From contig CAKZOO010000074.1 of NCBI GenBank assembly GCA_937136455.1, positions 53,954 to 117,953 on the forward strand: DNA of 64,000 nucleotides, in the 5' to 3' direction. Origin of the DNA: an uncultured Flavobacteriaceae bacterium (GTDB taxonomy: Bacteria > Bacteroidota > Bacteroidia > Flavobacteriales > Flavobacteriaceae). The position numbers and the translations under genes are program-made. Of this stretch, positions 25,171 through 34,488 are shown piece by piece. Position 1 is the stretch's first letter. Each line of letters starts with the position of its first letter. The notes below the pieces were generated by a model. That model did no database searches. It saw nothing but the letters and a program-made list of their open reading frames with translations, and was not told the origin of the DNA.

Positions 25171-28100
25171 ATGGATTTAATCAAAAATTATTTGTTTTCA
25201 ACCCGTTTAATGGCGGTATTGTTTATTGTTTTTGCTGTTGCAATGGGATTAGGAACTTTTATTGAGAGTTGGTACAGTACAGAAACAGCAAGAATCTGGA
25301 TTTACAACACCAGTTGGTTTGAAGCAATCATGCTCTTTTTTATGATTAATTTCATTGGAAATATCGCTAAGTATCGTTTGCTTAGAAAGGAAAAATTAGC
25401 TGTACTTGTTTTACACTTAGCATGGATTTTCATAATACTAGGTGCATTTGTTACACGTTATATCAGTTTTGAAGGGATGATGCCTATAAGAGAAGGGGTT
25501 TCAGAAAATGTATTTTATTCTGATAAAACCTATTTGACTCTAATGGTTGATGGTGAAATGGACGGTCAGATACTTAGAAGGAATTTTCAAGATGAAATCT
25601 TAGTTACACCTGAGGCTATCAAATCGTCACTTCCTTGGGCCAATAATTTTAATCAAACAGACTTTAAGATGGAGTTTGTTGATTTTAGAGCAGGAATGAC
25701 AACTGGAATCATTGCAGATGATAAAGGAGAGGCATTTTTAAAAATTGTCACTTCTTCAACAGGATCAAGAGATGAGCACTATATCAAAGAAGGAACTGTT
25801 GAAAACATTCACAACGTATTATTTGCATTTAATTCTCCCACTGATGGGGCCATTAATATTAGTTTAAAAGACGGTAATTACTCGATAAATTCTCCTTTTG
25901 AGGGAAGTTTTCTGAGAATGGCAGATCAGTTCACAGATCGTGTTTTAGCAGATCAGACTTCTGATTTACAGTTGCGTTCACTTTATAATTTCTCTGAATT
26001 TCAATTTGTGGTTCCAGAACCGATTATTTTCGGTAAAAAAGGTATCGTTAAAGCTGAAATGGGAGCTGCAGATGCAAAGGATGCTGTGCGATTTAAGATT
26101 ACTGTTGGTGATCAAACAGAAGAAATTACGGTCCTTGGACAAAAGGGTATGAGCTCCTTTTCAGAACCTTTAGAGTTAGGTGGACTAAAATTCACAGTTG
26201 GCTATGGGTCTAAAGTTTACGAATTGCCATTTGCAATTCACCTCAAAGATTTTATAGCAGAAAAGTATCCTGGTACTGAGAGAGGATACTCTTCATTTAT
26301 GAGTAAGATTACTGTAGAAGATGAGCCATCATTTGATTACGACATCTATATGAATCACGTTTTAGATCACAAGGGTTATCGCTTTTTTCAATCGAGCTTT
26401 GATCCTGATGAAAAAGGAACGGTACTATCTGTAAATCACGATTGGTGGGGAACCAATATCACTTATTTAGGATACATTCTGCTTTATATTGGAATGATTG
26501 CAATTTTCTTTTTTGGAGAGACTCGTTTTAAAAAGCTATCAAAATCAATCGATGAAATTAAAAGTAAAAAAACTGCTTTAACAGTTTTGATCATCTTGAT
26601 GAGTATGGGTCTTCAGGCTCAATCTACAGATGACAATCATAGGCACCAAACAGAAAACACTGCTGATCCCTTAAAATGGGTGAAAGATTATATGGTCGAT
26701 AAGGAACAGGCCAACCAGTTTGGTTATCTGGTCATCCAAGATGATAATGGTCGTATGAAGCCCATCAACACCTATGCTTCTGAATTACTCAGAAAATTGA
26801 GTCGTAAGGATCATTTCGAAGGTTATGATGCCAATCAGGTCTTCTTATCCATGCAACTCAACCCTGAAATGTGGTATAATGTTGAGTTTATCACATTAGA
26901 TAAACAAGGAAAGAACGATAGTCTTCGCAAAATTATAGGGATTCCAAAGGGTAAGAAATTAGTTAAGGCGGTTGATTTCTTCGATGCAGAGGGAAGGTAT
27001 AAATTAGCACCTTATCTTCAAGAAGCCTATGCGACTAATACACCGAATCAATTTCAGAAAGATTTTAGAGAAATAGACCTAAAACTTGGACTCTTAAACA
27101 GAGCCTTGTCTGGAGAAATAGTTAAAGTATTTCCGCTAGTCAACGATGAGAATAACAAATGGATTTCAGATGTTGAGTATCAAAGAGATGGCTATGAAGT
27201 TAGAGATTCACTATATGCTAATTTTGTAAAGAACGGTTTTCGTTATTACAAATCAACGCTTTACAACGCTTTAAATACCTCTGATTACCAAGAGTCAACT
27301 AAAGTACTCGAAGCTCTTAAAATCAACCAAAAGCAAAATGGAGCAGAAGTGATGCCTTCTGATCAAAAAGTTGATGTTGAAATCAGATACAATAAAGCTG
27401 ATCCTTTTAACAGATTGTATCACTACAATATTATGTTTGGGGTATTGATGTTTTTAGTGTTGATCTTTCAAATTTTTAAAGACAGAAAACTATACCATTA
27501 CGCTATAAAAGGATTTGCATTTCTCATTGGAATTTCTTTTTTAATTCACACCCTTGGTTTAGGAGTTCGTTGGTATATTTCAGGTCACGCTCCATGGAGT
27601 GATGCCTACGAGAGTGTTTTGTACGTTTCTTGGGCGACTCTTGGAATGGGATTGTATTTGGGGAGAAAAAGTCCTTTAAGCCTCGCTTCTGCAACCTTTG
27701 TAGCTTCTATGCTACTGTGGATCGCACATCAAAGCTGGGTTGACCCTTCTATAGCAAACTTGCAACCAGTACTCGATAGTTATTGGCTGATGATACACGT
27801 GGCGATCATCGTTGGTAGTTATGGCCCACTTAGTGTTGGAATGATAATTGGATTTGTTACCATGATCTTGATGTTGTTAATCAATAAGAACAACCAAAAG
27901 AAAATGGAACTCAATATAAAAGAGTTGACTGTTTTAAACGAATTATCACTTACCGTTGGACTCGTAATGTTAACTATTGGAAACTTCCTTGGTGGAATGT
28001 GGGCGAATGAATCCTGGGGTCGCTATTGGGGTTGGGATCCAAAAGAAACTTGGGCATTAATTTCAATTATGATTTATGCTTTTGTGATACACGCTCGTTT

Positions 28101-28329
28101 GATACCAGGACTTAGAGGGAAGTGGACCTTTAGCTTTATGAGTGTAATTGCTTATGCGAGTATTATGATGACTTATTTTGGTGTTAACTTTTATCTTTCT
28201 GGATTGCATTCTTATGCGAGTGGAGATCAGGTGATTACTCCAAATTTTATTTGGTATACGGTAGGAGTCGTTTTAATACTTGGTGTAACAAGTTATTTGA
28301 GATACCGCTCTGTTCAGAAAAAATCATAA
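25171..28329 (+). CDS. ccsBA: Cytochrome c biogenesis protein, ResB-CcsA fusion
   Basis: 1052 aa fusion that delivers heme to apocytochrome c in system II. The N-terminal ResB part has membrane helices at 12-35, 50-70 and 78-100, a large periplasmic domain and another helix near 430. A hydrophobic stretch (TALTVLIILMSMGLQAQS, around 468-485), resembling an internal signal peptide, marks the junction. The C-terminal CcsA part (750-1045) has eight helices with the WWD-type heme-handling motif WGRYWGWDPKETWALIS. Length and order match bacteroidete CcsBA. Own -7 upstream, next gene 46 bp away. Confidence 0.94.
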   Translation: MDLIKNYLFSTRLMAVLFIVFAVAMGLGTFIESWYSTETARIWIYNTSWFEAIMLFFMINFIGNIAKYRLLRKEKLAVLVLHLAWIFIILGAFVTRYISFEGMMPIREGVSENVFYSDKTYLTLMVDGEMDGQILRRNFQDEILVTPEAIKSSLPWANNFNQTDFKMEFVDFRAGMTTGIIADDKGEAFLKIVTSSTGSRDEHYIKEGTVENIHNVLFAFNSPTDGAINISLKDGNYSINSPFEGSFLRMADQFTDRVLADQTSDLQLRSLYNFSEFQFVVPEPIIFGKKGIVKAEMGAADAKDAVRFKITVGDQTEEITVLGQKGMSSFSEPLELGGLKFTVGYGSKVYELPFAIHLKDFIAEKYPGTERGYSSFMSKITVEDEPSFDYDIYMNHVLDHKGYRFFQSSFDPDEKGTVLSVNHDWWGTNITYLGYILLYIGMIAIFFFGETRFKKLSKSIDEIKSKKTALTVLIILMSMGLQAQSTDDNHRHQTENTADPLKWVKDYMVDKEQANQFGYLVIQDDNGRMKPINTYASELLRKLSRKDHFEGYDANQVFLSMQLNPEMWYNVEFITLDKQGKNDSLRKIIGIPKGKKLVKAVDFFDAEGRYKLAPYLQEAYATNTPNQFQKDFREIDLKLGLLNRALSGEIVKVFPLVNDENNKWISDVEYQRDGYEVRDSLYANFVKNGFRYYKSTLYNALNTSDYQESTKVLEALKINQKQNGAEVMPSDQKVDVEIRYNKADPFNRLYHYNIMFGVLMFLVLIFQIFKDRKLYHYAIKGFAFLIGISFLIHTLGLGVRWYISGHAPWSDAYESVLYVSWATLGMGLYLGRKSPLSLASATFVASMLLWIAHQSWVDPSIANLQPVLDSYWLMIHVAIIVGSYGPLSVGMIIGFVTMILMLLINKNNQKKMELNIKELTVLNELSLTVGLVMLTIGNFLGGMWANESWGRYWGWDPKETWALISIMIYAFVIHARLIPGLRGKWTFSFMSVIAYASIMMTYFGVNFYLSGLHSYASGDQVITPNFIWYTVGVVLILGVTSYLRYRSVQKKS

Positions 28330-28375
28330 AAACTCGATTGAATCGAAGTTTGTATATTTATTTAAAAATATAATC

Positions 28376-29527
28376 ATGGCACAAGAACCCTTGGGAATTA
28401 ATTCCACCTGTGTACATACAGGCGAAGTTGAAGACAAACAGCATAAAGGTGCTGTTTCTCCAATATATGTTAGTTCTTCCTACGCATATGAAAATGTAGA
28501 CGTAAAACGTTATCCTAGATATTTTAACACTCCTAATCAAGAAGGGCTTTCAAAAAAAGTTGCAGCATTAGAACACAAAGAAGCAGGGATGATTTTTGGA
28601 AGTGGTATGGCAGCTATAAGTACTGCTGTTCTAGCTTTTTTAAAGCACGGAGATCACGTGATATTTCAAAATGCACTTTACGGTGGTACAGTTAACTTTA
28701 TTCATAAAGAATTTACACGTTTTGGGATTGAGTACAGTTTTACAAACGGTTTAAACAAAGAAGATTTTGAAAGAGAACTGAGACCCAATACAAAAATGGT
28801 CTATGTAGAAACTCCATCCAATCCACTTTTAAAAATCACAGATCTTAAAATGGTAGGAGAGTTTGCCAAAAAGAATAAACTCATATCGCTTATCGATAAT
28901 ACTTTTGCTAGTCCTATTATTCAAGTACCAGATGATTTTGGAATCGATGTAGTGATTCACTCTGCGACAAAATATATGGGAGGTCATTCTGATATTGCTG
29001 CAGGAGCTGTAGCAGCATCAAAAGAAAATATTGAAAAAATATGGTCTATTGCGATCAATTTTGGAGGAAGTCTCAGTGATTATAGCGTATGGCTCTTAGA
29101 GCGTTCTATGAAAACGATGGCACTTCGAGTAAATGCACAATGCGATAATGCGATGGCAATGGCTTTATACCTCCAAGAACACCCTTTAGTTGAAAAGGTC
29201 TATTATCCTGGTCTTGAAAGTCATCCTGAGCACGAGCTTGCCAAAGAACAAATGACTAAATTTGGTGCCATTGTTTCTTTTGAACTCAAAGAACAACTCA
29301 ATTCATCAGAATTCTTTTCGGCTTTAAAACTCATAAAGCCTTCGCTCAGTTTAGCTGGAGTGGAAAGCACAATGCTTGCACCGAGTAAGACCTCACATTC
29401 ACTTTTAAGTGAACAGGAGCGAAAAGAAGCTGGAATAGCAGACGAATTAATTCGATTCTCATTAGGGATCGAAGAAGTTTCAGATTTAATTGAGGATATC
29501 GAACAAGCATTAAATAAAATACAATAA
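28376..29527 (+). CDS. PLP-dependent transsulfuration enzyme (cystathionine gamma-synthase/lyase-like)
   Basis: 383 aa Cys/Met-metabolism PLP enzyme. Cofactor signatures: PIYVSSSYAYENV near 30, FGSGMAAIS near 80, ETPSNPLLKITDL near 140 and DVVIHSATKYMGGHSD with the Schiff-base lysine. Could be cystathionine gamma-synthase, beta/gamma-lyase or O-acetylhomoserine sulfhydrylase; residues visible do not decide. It is followed after one base by bshB1, a pairing that suggests cysteine supply for bacillithiol. Confidence 0.92.
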   Translation: MAQEPLGINSTCVHTGEVEDKQHKGAVSPIYVSSSYAYENVDVKRYPRYFNTPNQEGLSKKVAALEHKEAGMIFGSGMAAISTAVLAFLKHGDHVIFQNALYGGTVNFIHKEFTRFGIEYSFTNGLNKEDFERELRPNTKMVYVETPSNPLLKITDLKMVGEFAKKNKLISLIDNTFASPIIQVPDDFGIDVVIHSATKYMGGHSDIAAGAVAASKENIEKIWSIAINFGGSLSDYSVWLLERSMKTMALRVNAQCDNAMAMALYLQEHPLVEKVYYPGLESHPEHELAKEQMTKFGAIVSFELKEQLNSSEFFSALKLIKPSLSLAGVESTMLAPSKTSHSLLSEQERKEAGIADELIRFSLGIEEVSDLIEDIEQALNKIQ

Positions 29528-29528
29528 G

Positions 29529-30245
29529 ATGAAAGTAGATATTTTAGCTTTTGGAGCTCATCCAGATGATGTTGAACTAGGTGCTGGAGCAACGATAGCA
29601 AAGGCAGTAAAAGAGGGTAAAACAGTAGCTATAGTTGATTTAACTCAAGGAGAACTAGGAACCAGAGGTTCTGTTGAAATTCGTCAACAAGAAAGCACTG
29701 CTGCCAATAAAATTCTAGGGATATCTTACAGAGAGAATTTAGATTTAGCAGATGGGTTTTTTAAAAACGACAAGGAGAGCCAATTGAAAGTTATAAAAGC
29801 GATTCGAAAATATCAACCTAAAATTGTACTCTGTAATGCTATTGATGATCGTCATATCGATCATCCAAAAGGTTCAGATTTGGTGAGCGATTCTTGTTTT
29901 TTGAGCGGATTAAAAAGAATTGAGACTAAAGATGAAAATGGCCCACAACAACAATGGAGACCTCAAGTAGTATATCACTACATACAATGGAAGAACATAG
30001 AACCTGACTTTGTGGTTGATGTCAGTGATACCATTGACCAAAAGATGGAATCGATTAAAGCTTATGCATCCCAAATCTATAATCCCAACACCAAAGAACC
30101 TAGCACACCTATCAGTAGTAAGAACTTTTTAGACTCTGTACAATACAGAGCAAAAGACTTAGGAAGGCTCATTGGAGTAGAGGCAGCAGAAGGTTTTACA
30201 ACAGAGCGATATGTCGCTGTAAAATCTTTAGACGATTTAATTTAA
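29529..30245 (+). CDS. bshB1: Bacillithiol biosynthesis deacetylase BshB1
   Basis: 238 aa PIG-L fold enzyme; zinc motif ILAFGAHPDDVELGAG, then TQGELGTRGSVEIRQQE, DDRHIDHPKG with the distal His, and the BshB1-type C-terminus YASQIYNP with VQYRAKDLGRLIGVEAAEGF. BshB1 deacetylates GlcNAc-malate before BshC adds cysteine; Bacteroidota make bacillithiol. It is translationally close to the PLP sulfur enzyme upstream. Differs clearly from the large secreted PIG-L protein at 20.7 kb. Confidence 0.95.
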   Translation: MKVDILAFGAHPDDVELGAGATIAKAVKEGKTVAIVDLTQGELGTRGSVEIRQQESTAANKILGISYRENLDLADGFFKNDKESQLKVIKAIRKYQPKIVLCNAIDDRHIDHPKGSDLVSDSCFLSGLKRIETKDENGPQQQWRPQVVYHYIQWKNIEPDFVVDVSDTIDQKMESIKAYASQIYNPNTKEPSTPISSKNFLDSVQYRAKDLGRLIGVEAAEGFTTERYVAVKSLDDLI

Positions 30246-30261
30246 ATTTCCTCAATTTTTT

Positions 30262-30294
30262 TTTGGGTTTAAAACTAAAAACATATTACATTTG
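30262..30294 (+). promoter_or_regulatory. Promoter of tRNA-His
   Basis: TTTG (30262-30265), 21 bp, TACATTTG (30287-30294): full Bacteroidota consensus, 13 bp before the tRNA. Confidence 0.7.
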
Positions 30295-30307
30295 CAATCG
30301 CTAAAAT

Positions 30308-30382
30308 GGTGGTTGTAGCTCAGCTGGTTAGAGCGCTGGATTGTGGTTCCAGAGGTCGCCGGTTCGAACCCGGTCTTCCACC
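30308..30382 (+). tRNA. tRNA-His(GTG)
   Basis: Cloverleaf with the extra G(-1) at 30308, acceptor GTGGTTG/CTTCCAC, D-arm GCTC/GAGC, anticodon stem CTGGA/TCCAG with loop TTGTGGT (GTG), and T-arm GCCGG/CCGGT. Discriminator C73 is as expected for tRNA-His. Two acceptor positions (5-68 and 6-67) are U-U rather than Watson-Crick pairs. Terminator follows directly. Confidence 0.93.
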
Positions 30383-30389
30383 CAAAAAT

Positions 30390-30417
30390 AAAGCCTCCTT
30401 TACTGGGGGCTTTTTTT
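30390..30417 (+). terminator. Terminator of tRNA-His
   Basis: AAAGCCTCC (30390-30398), 6-nt loop, GGGGGCTTT (30405-30413) with one T-G pair, followed by a T-run to 30417. Confidence 0.8.
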
Positions 30418-30542
30418 GTGGATTTATCTAATCAATTTTCTCTATATCTCACTCAAAACCAAACTTTTGTCATATTTCAATTAGAATTTATGATGTAATT
30501 TTAGTTGATTTTTACGGATTATTAATTTCAAAACTCAAATCA

Positions 30543-30635
30543 ATGGTAGGTGAAGAAGTAATGAATATAATTGCAATTCTATCAGTAATTGCCTGGCCAA
30601 TTCTGTTTTGGTATCTAGAAAAAAAACACCATTAA
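30543..30635 (+). CDS. Possible 30-aa membrane microprotein
   Basis: In the 313 bp between the tRNA-His terminator and the M28 gene, an ATG at 30543 opens 30 codons: MVGEEVMNIIAIL, a hydrophobic helix with WPILFW, and a charged end LEKKHH. The N-out hydrophobic, C-in basic layout is plausible for a small membrane protein. There is no clear promoter or homologous neighbour, so it may be chance; otherwise nothing is seen in this gap. Confidence 0.3.
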   Translation: MVGEEVMNIIAILSVIAWPILFWYLEKKHH

Positions 30636-30730
30636 TTAGAATCTGAGTTCTCCTTAATGATGTTCTTTTGATCAACTAATATCCTTAGTTGACAACTATT
30701 CTATTTCCACTAGATCAACTAGTAAGCTGT

Positions 30731-32251
30731 CTATTCTATACTTTCAGATATTCTATCTACGGTGATAGCCTTGTTTCTATTTGCTATTTCCCATGCTGTA
30801 TGGAATACTAAACGAGCTCTGTTTTCTAAAAGGTCGAAATTGATCTTATCAACAGTATCCGATTCCCTGTGATAATCATCGTGAGTTCCATTAAAATAAA
30901 AGATAATTGGAATATTGTTCTTAGCAAAGTTGTAGTGATCAGAACGATAGTAGAAACGATTAGGATCGTTTTCATCGTTATAAGTGTAATCGAGTTCAAT
31001 ATCCATGAATTCATCGTTTACAAGCTCTGAAATTTGATGCAATTCCATACTCAGTTTATCAGATCCAATTAAGTAAACATAATCTCTGTTTCCTTCTCTT
31101 TTAGGATCAATTCTTCCAACCATGTCAATGTTGAGGTTGGCAATGGTTTTATCAAGACTAAAAACAGGATCTACGTCCGTGTAATATCTAGAACCTAACA
31201 AGCCTTTTTCTTCGCCTGTTACATGTAAAAACACTACAGATCGTCTTGGTCCATTTCCATTGTCAGCCGCCTTTTTAAAAGCCTCAGCGATTTCAAGAAG
31301 GGCAACCGTACCCGATCCATCGTCATCAGCTCCGTTAAAGACTTCACCTTTGTCGTTAACACCCACATGATCTAGATGTGAAGAGATCACAATATACTCC
31401 TCTGGAAACTCTGACCCTTTTAGATAAGCGACAACATTTTCTGTTCCTACTTTTCTATCCTTTGATTGAAGGTCAATTGAAACAGATTTCTTAATAGATT
31501 GTTTTTTTTGATCTTGATCATCAGATATTAATACTTTTGCCAAATCATCATTAGCGAAGATTGTCGGAATCGCAGTACTTTCTAGTGCGTCAATAGACAT
31601 TCTACCACTGTCGTTTTGCTTCATATAATCAAACCTTCTTTTCATACGATCGTAATAAGCTTGATCGATATAGATAACAGCTTTTGCTCCGTTTTTGAAA
31701 GCAGCCTTTTGCTTGAGTTCAATACCTTCAGACATTTTTCCCCAGTCTGTTTTTTGTCCATCTGGTTCTCCAGCTTGAATGACAACTATGGCATCTTTCA
31801 CATTGAGTCCTTCATAATCTGAATAGGTCATGGTATCTATACCATAACCAACATTTACAAAATGTTTAGCTGAAGCATTTACACCTGAAAAACCGAAAAA
31901 ATCATCTCCATTCGTATATGTTTTAGTACCTATTGTCAAACTTCCTGTTGGAATTTTCTTGATAGTTAAATCAAACTTTTGAAAATAATCTCCACTCTGT
32001 TGAGCAGCGGGAATTCCCAATCTCTGATATTGAGATCTGAGGTATTGAACGGCTTTCTTTTGACCCTCTTCACCTGTTTCTCTTCCTTCAAATTCGTCTG
32101 AAGCATAGATGGTTAGATGATTGCTTAGGTCATACTGAGAAATGGTACTAGCAAACAATTGTGCTTGCTTTTTATTAGTCTCTAACTGCAATTCTTGAGC
32201 ACTAACAGTTAAAAGAATAAAATTGCTTAATAGTAATAATTTTAATTTCAT
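30731..32251 (-). CDS. Secreted M28 family zinc aminopeptidase
   Basis: 506 aa. Signal peptide MKLKLLLLSNFILLTVSAQ. A PA-like insert sits at about 130-250 (YEGLNVKDAIVVIQAGEPDG). The M28 catalytic domain shows ISSHLDHVG, GADDDGSGTVALLEIAEAF, HVTGEEKGLLGSRYYTD and a late RSDHYNFAKNNIPIIFYFNG, giving all expected zinc ligands. Likely periplasmic or surface-exposed and involved in peptide use. Stands alone on its strand, divergent from the TauE gene. Confidence 0.92.
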   Translation of the reverse strand: MKLKLLLLSNFILLTVSAQELQLETNKKQAQLFASTISQYDLSNHLTIYASDEFEGRETGEEGQKKAVQYLRSQYQRLGIPAAQQSGDYFQKFDLTIKKIPTGSLTIGTKTYTNGDDFFGFSGVNASAKHFVNVGYGIDTMTYSDYEGLNVKDAIVVIQAGEPDGQKTDWGKMSEGIELKQKAAFKNGAKAVIYIDQAYYDRMKRRFDYMKQNDSGRMSIDALESTAIPTIFANDDLAKVLISDDQDQKKQSIKKSVSIDLQSKDRKVGTENVVAYLKGSEFPEEYIVISSHLDHVGVNDKGEVFNGADDDGSGTVALLEIAEAFKKAADNGNGPRRSVVFLHVTGEEKGLLGSRYYTDVDPVFSLDKTIANLNIDMVGRIDPKREGNRDYVYLIGSDKLSMELHQISELVNDEFMDIELDYTYNDENDPNRFYYRSDHYNFAKNNIPIIFYFNGTHDDYHRESDTVDKINFDLLENRARLVFHTAWEIANRNKAITVDRISESIE

Positions 32252-32329
32252 TTGAATATTTGTTTTTTTAAGAGGATTAAATGTACTAAATAAGTAACAA
32301 TAGTTACCTACTGAAATTTACAAAGAGTC

Positions 32330-32337
32330 TAAATTTG
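32330..32337 (+). promoter_or_regulatory. -7 element of the TauE/SafE gene
   Basis: TAAATTTG fits the consensus, 20 bp before the ATG at 32358. Confidence 0.45.
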
Positions 32338-32357
32338 CATTAACTTTAAAATAAATT

Positions 32358-33167
32358 ATGGAACTCATTACAATTTTCGGATACATAGGAGCTGTGCTTA
32401 TTGGTGTTATTTTAGGACTCATCGGGGGTGGTGGATCTATATTAACAGTGCCAGTATTGGTTTATCTCTTTGGATTAAGCCCGGTAATGGGAACTGCATA
32501 TTCGCTTTTTATAGTTGGATTTACCTCACTTATTGGAGCTATCAAAAATATGAGACAGGGAATGGTAGATCTCAAAACGGGGATTGTATTTGCGATACCA
32601 GCTTTTATCGCTGTTTACAGTACTCGTAAATTTATAGTACCAGCAATTCCTGATCATATTATTACCATCGGAGATTTTGTGTTGACAAAATCAATAGCCA
32701 TCATGGTCTTTTTTGCCATCATTATGTTTTTAGCAGCTTTTGCAATGATTCGAAATAAATGTATCGGAGATAATTGTGAAGATGGTCAAGAAATACCTGT
32801 GTATAACTATCCACTAATTATTGTAGAAGGATTAGTAGTAGGGGTTTTAACTGGTGTTGTTGGAGCTGGAGGAGGATTCTTAATTATCCCTGCACTAGTA
32901 TTGCTAGCCAAACTCCCTATGAAAAAAGCAGTAGCAACCTCACTGATGATCATTGCTATAAAATCGCTTATAGGTTTTATTGGTGATGTAGAGAATTTAA
33001 CCATTGATTGGTCTTTTCTTGGACTGATTACCGCATTGTCTGTAGTTGGAATTTTTATTGGGGTTGCACTTAGTAAGGTAATTCCAGGAGATAAGCTTAA
33101 AAAAGCATTTGGATGGTTCGTGCTTTTAATGGCTCTTTATATTATCTACAAAGAACTTTTCGCTTAA
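32358..33167 (+). CDS. TauE/SafE family permease (DUF81)
   Basis: 269 aa, about eight helices in two similar halves: LIGVILGLIGGGGSILTVPV near 14 and VVGVLTGVVGAGGGFLIIPA near 158, the glycine-rich repeats of the family. Members move sulfite, sulfoacetate or other organosulfur/carboxylate anions. A hydrophilic cytoplasmic loop with CIGDNCEDGQE lies in the middle. It is convergent with the sulfate/siroheme operon (4-bp overlap), so sulfite export is a reasonable guess. Confidence 0.88.
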   Translation: MELITIFGYIGAVLIGVILGLIGGGGSILTVPVLVYLFGLSPVMGTAYSLFIVGFTSLIGAIKNMRQGMVDLKTGIVFAIPAFIAVYSTRKFIVPAIPDHIITIGDFVLTKSIAIMVFFAIIMFLAAFAMIRNKCIGDNCEDGQEIPVYNYPLIIVEGLVVGVLTGVVGAGGGFLIIPALVLLAKLPMKKAVATSLMIIAIKSLIGFIGDVENLTIDWSFLGLITALSVVGIFIGVALSKVIPGDKLKKAFGWFVLLMALYIIYKELFA

Positions 33168-33730
33168 GATATCAAATCTTTAGTCAATTTATTTAAGGCT
33201 TTGACTTTGCCTTCAAAATCTGTTTTTAAGCTGTCTCTATACTCTTGTAAGTAATGCAATAGTTTATCGATATCTTCAGGTAAAACAGCTTCTAACCACT
33301 GTCGAAGTCGCTTGGCAAGGGTAGGTGATTTGCCATTGGTGGAAATTCCAATCTTAAGATTTCCCTTAGTGACAATACTTCCCATATAAAAATCACAAAG
33401 CGGTGGATTGTCTGCGACATTACAAAGGGTGTTTTGTGCTCTACAATCACGGTATACCTGCTGATTAACTATTGGACTATCAGTCGTCGCGATGACAATA
33501 TGTTTGTCTTGAAGGTATCGTTTGTGATACTTATCTTCAATTAATTTTATTTCTTTCCCTTTTACAAAGTCCAAGGTTACTTCTCTAAAAAAAGGAGCTA
33601 TCATTGTTATATGAGCATCAGGACTCGATTTCCATAAGAATTCAAGTTTTTCCAATGCAACATGACCACCTCCAACAATGAGAATCTGCAACTGTTGTGT
33701 CTTTAAAAAAATAGGGTAGAGGGTATTCAC
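33164..33730 (-). CDS. Precorrin-2 dehydrogenase/ferrochelatase (Met8/CysG-N type)
   Basis: 188 aa. N-terminal NAD-binding fold LQILIVGGGHVALEKLEFL, then HIVIATTDSPIVNQQVY, CNVADNPPLCDFYMGSIV and GISTNGKSPTLAKRLRQWLE, all typical of CysG N-terminal domain proteins that oxidise precorrin-2 and insert iron to make siroheme. Begins at GTG (33730), whose GTGA overlaps the cobA stop. Last gene of the sulfate-reduction operon, supplying siroheme for the sulfite reductase two genes upstream. Confidence 0.92.
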   Translation of the reverse strand: MNTLYPIFLKTQQLQILIVGGGHVALEKLEFLWKSSPDAHITMIAPFFREVTLDFVKGKEIKLIEDKYHKRYLQDKHIVIATTDSPIVNQQVYRDCRAQNTLCNVADNPPLCDFYMGSIVTKGNLKIGISTNGKSPTLAKRLRQWLEAVLPEDIDKLLHYLQEYRDSLKTDFEGKVKALNKLTKDLIS

Positions 33731-34488
33731 GATACTAATTGTTTGTTGATAAAGCTAGAATAATGCTCCGTTTTCGCATAGGATGCTGCTGGACCAATAA
33801 CAATCAAAGCAGGATTGCTAATTCTAGTTTCTTCAACAGCTTGCTCTATATGCTCAATATCTGCTAAAACAACCTTTTCATTGGGCATGGTTCCATTTTG
33901 AATAATAGCTATTGGATAAGAATCACTCTTGTGTTTTTTAAACTCATTGATAATAGAGGGTAGATTTTTAATTCCCATTAGGATGAGTATTGTTGCCGTT
34001 GATTGAGCTGCTAAAGCTATGTCAGAAGAAGCATTCCCTTTTGCAGTATGACCAGTGATCACCCAAAAACTTTCACTTTCACCCCTTTTAGTAAGTGGTA
34101 TTTGGTGCTTGGCTGCGATTCCAGAATAAGATGATATTCCAGGAATGAGTTCTGTCTCAATTCCAAAGAGTTGTGCAGCCTCTAACTCTTCACTAGCCCT
34201 AGCGAATACTGATACATCACCACCTTTTAATCGAACGACCTTCTTTCCCTGTTGAGCGAGCTGAACAATAAGCTGATTGATTTCAAATTGCTTTTTTGAA
34301 TGTCTTCCTAAGCGTTTCCCGACATAGATTTTTTCAGCTGTTGGATTGTAATCCAAAAAACCTTCATTGACCAAGGCGTCGTAAAGAATCACATCAGCTT
34401 CCTTGAGGATACGGACTCCTTTTACCGTAATGAGTTCAATATCCCCTGGTCCTGCGCCAATTAAACTTATTTTACCCTTAGTTGTCAT
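33727..34488 (-). CDS. cobA: Uroporphyrinogen-III C-methyltransferase
   Basis: 253 aa SAM-dependent methylase: KISLIGAGPGDIELITVKG, ADVILYDALV, VRLKGGDVSVFARASEE, and YSGIAAKHQIPLTKRG. It makes precorrin-2 from uroporphyrinogen III. Start ATG at 34488 overlaps the sulfite reductase end by 11 bp. With the downstream Met8-like gene it provides the siroheme branch for sulfite reduction. Confidence 0.95.
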   Translation of the reverse strand: MTTKGKISLIGAGPGDIELITVKGVRILKEADVILYDALVNEGFLDYNPTAEKIYVGKRLGRHSKKQFEINQLIVQLAQQGKKVVRLKGGDVSVFARASEELEAAQLFGIETELIPGISSYSGIAAKHQIPLTKRGESESFWVITGHTAKGNASSDIALAAQSTATILILMGIKNLPSIINEFKKHKSDSYPIAIIQNGTMPNEKVVLADIEHIEQAVEETRISNPALIVIGPAASYAKTEHYSSFINKQLVS

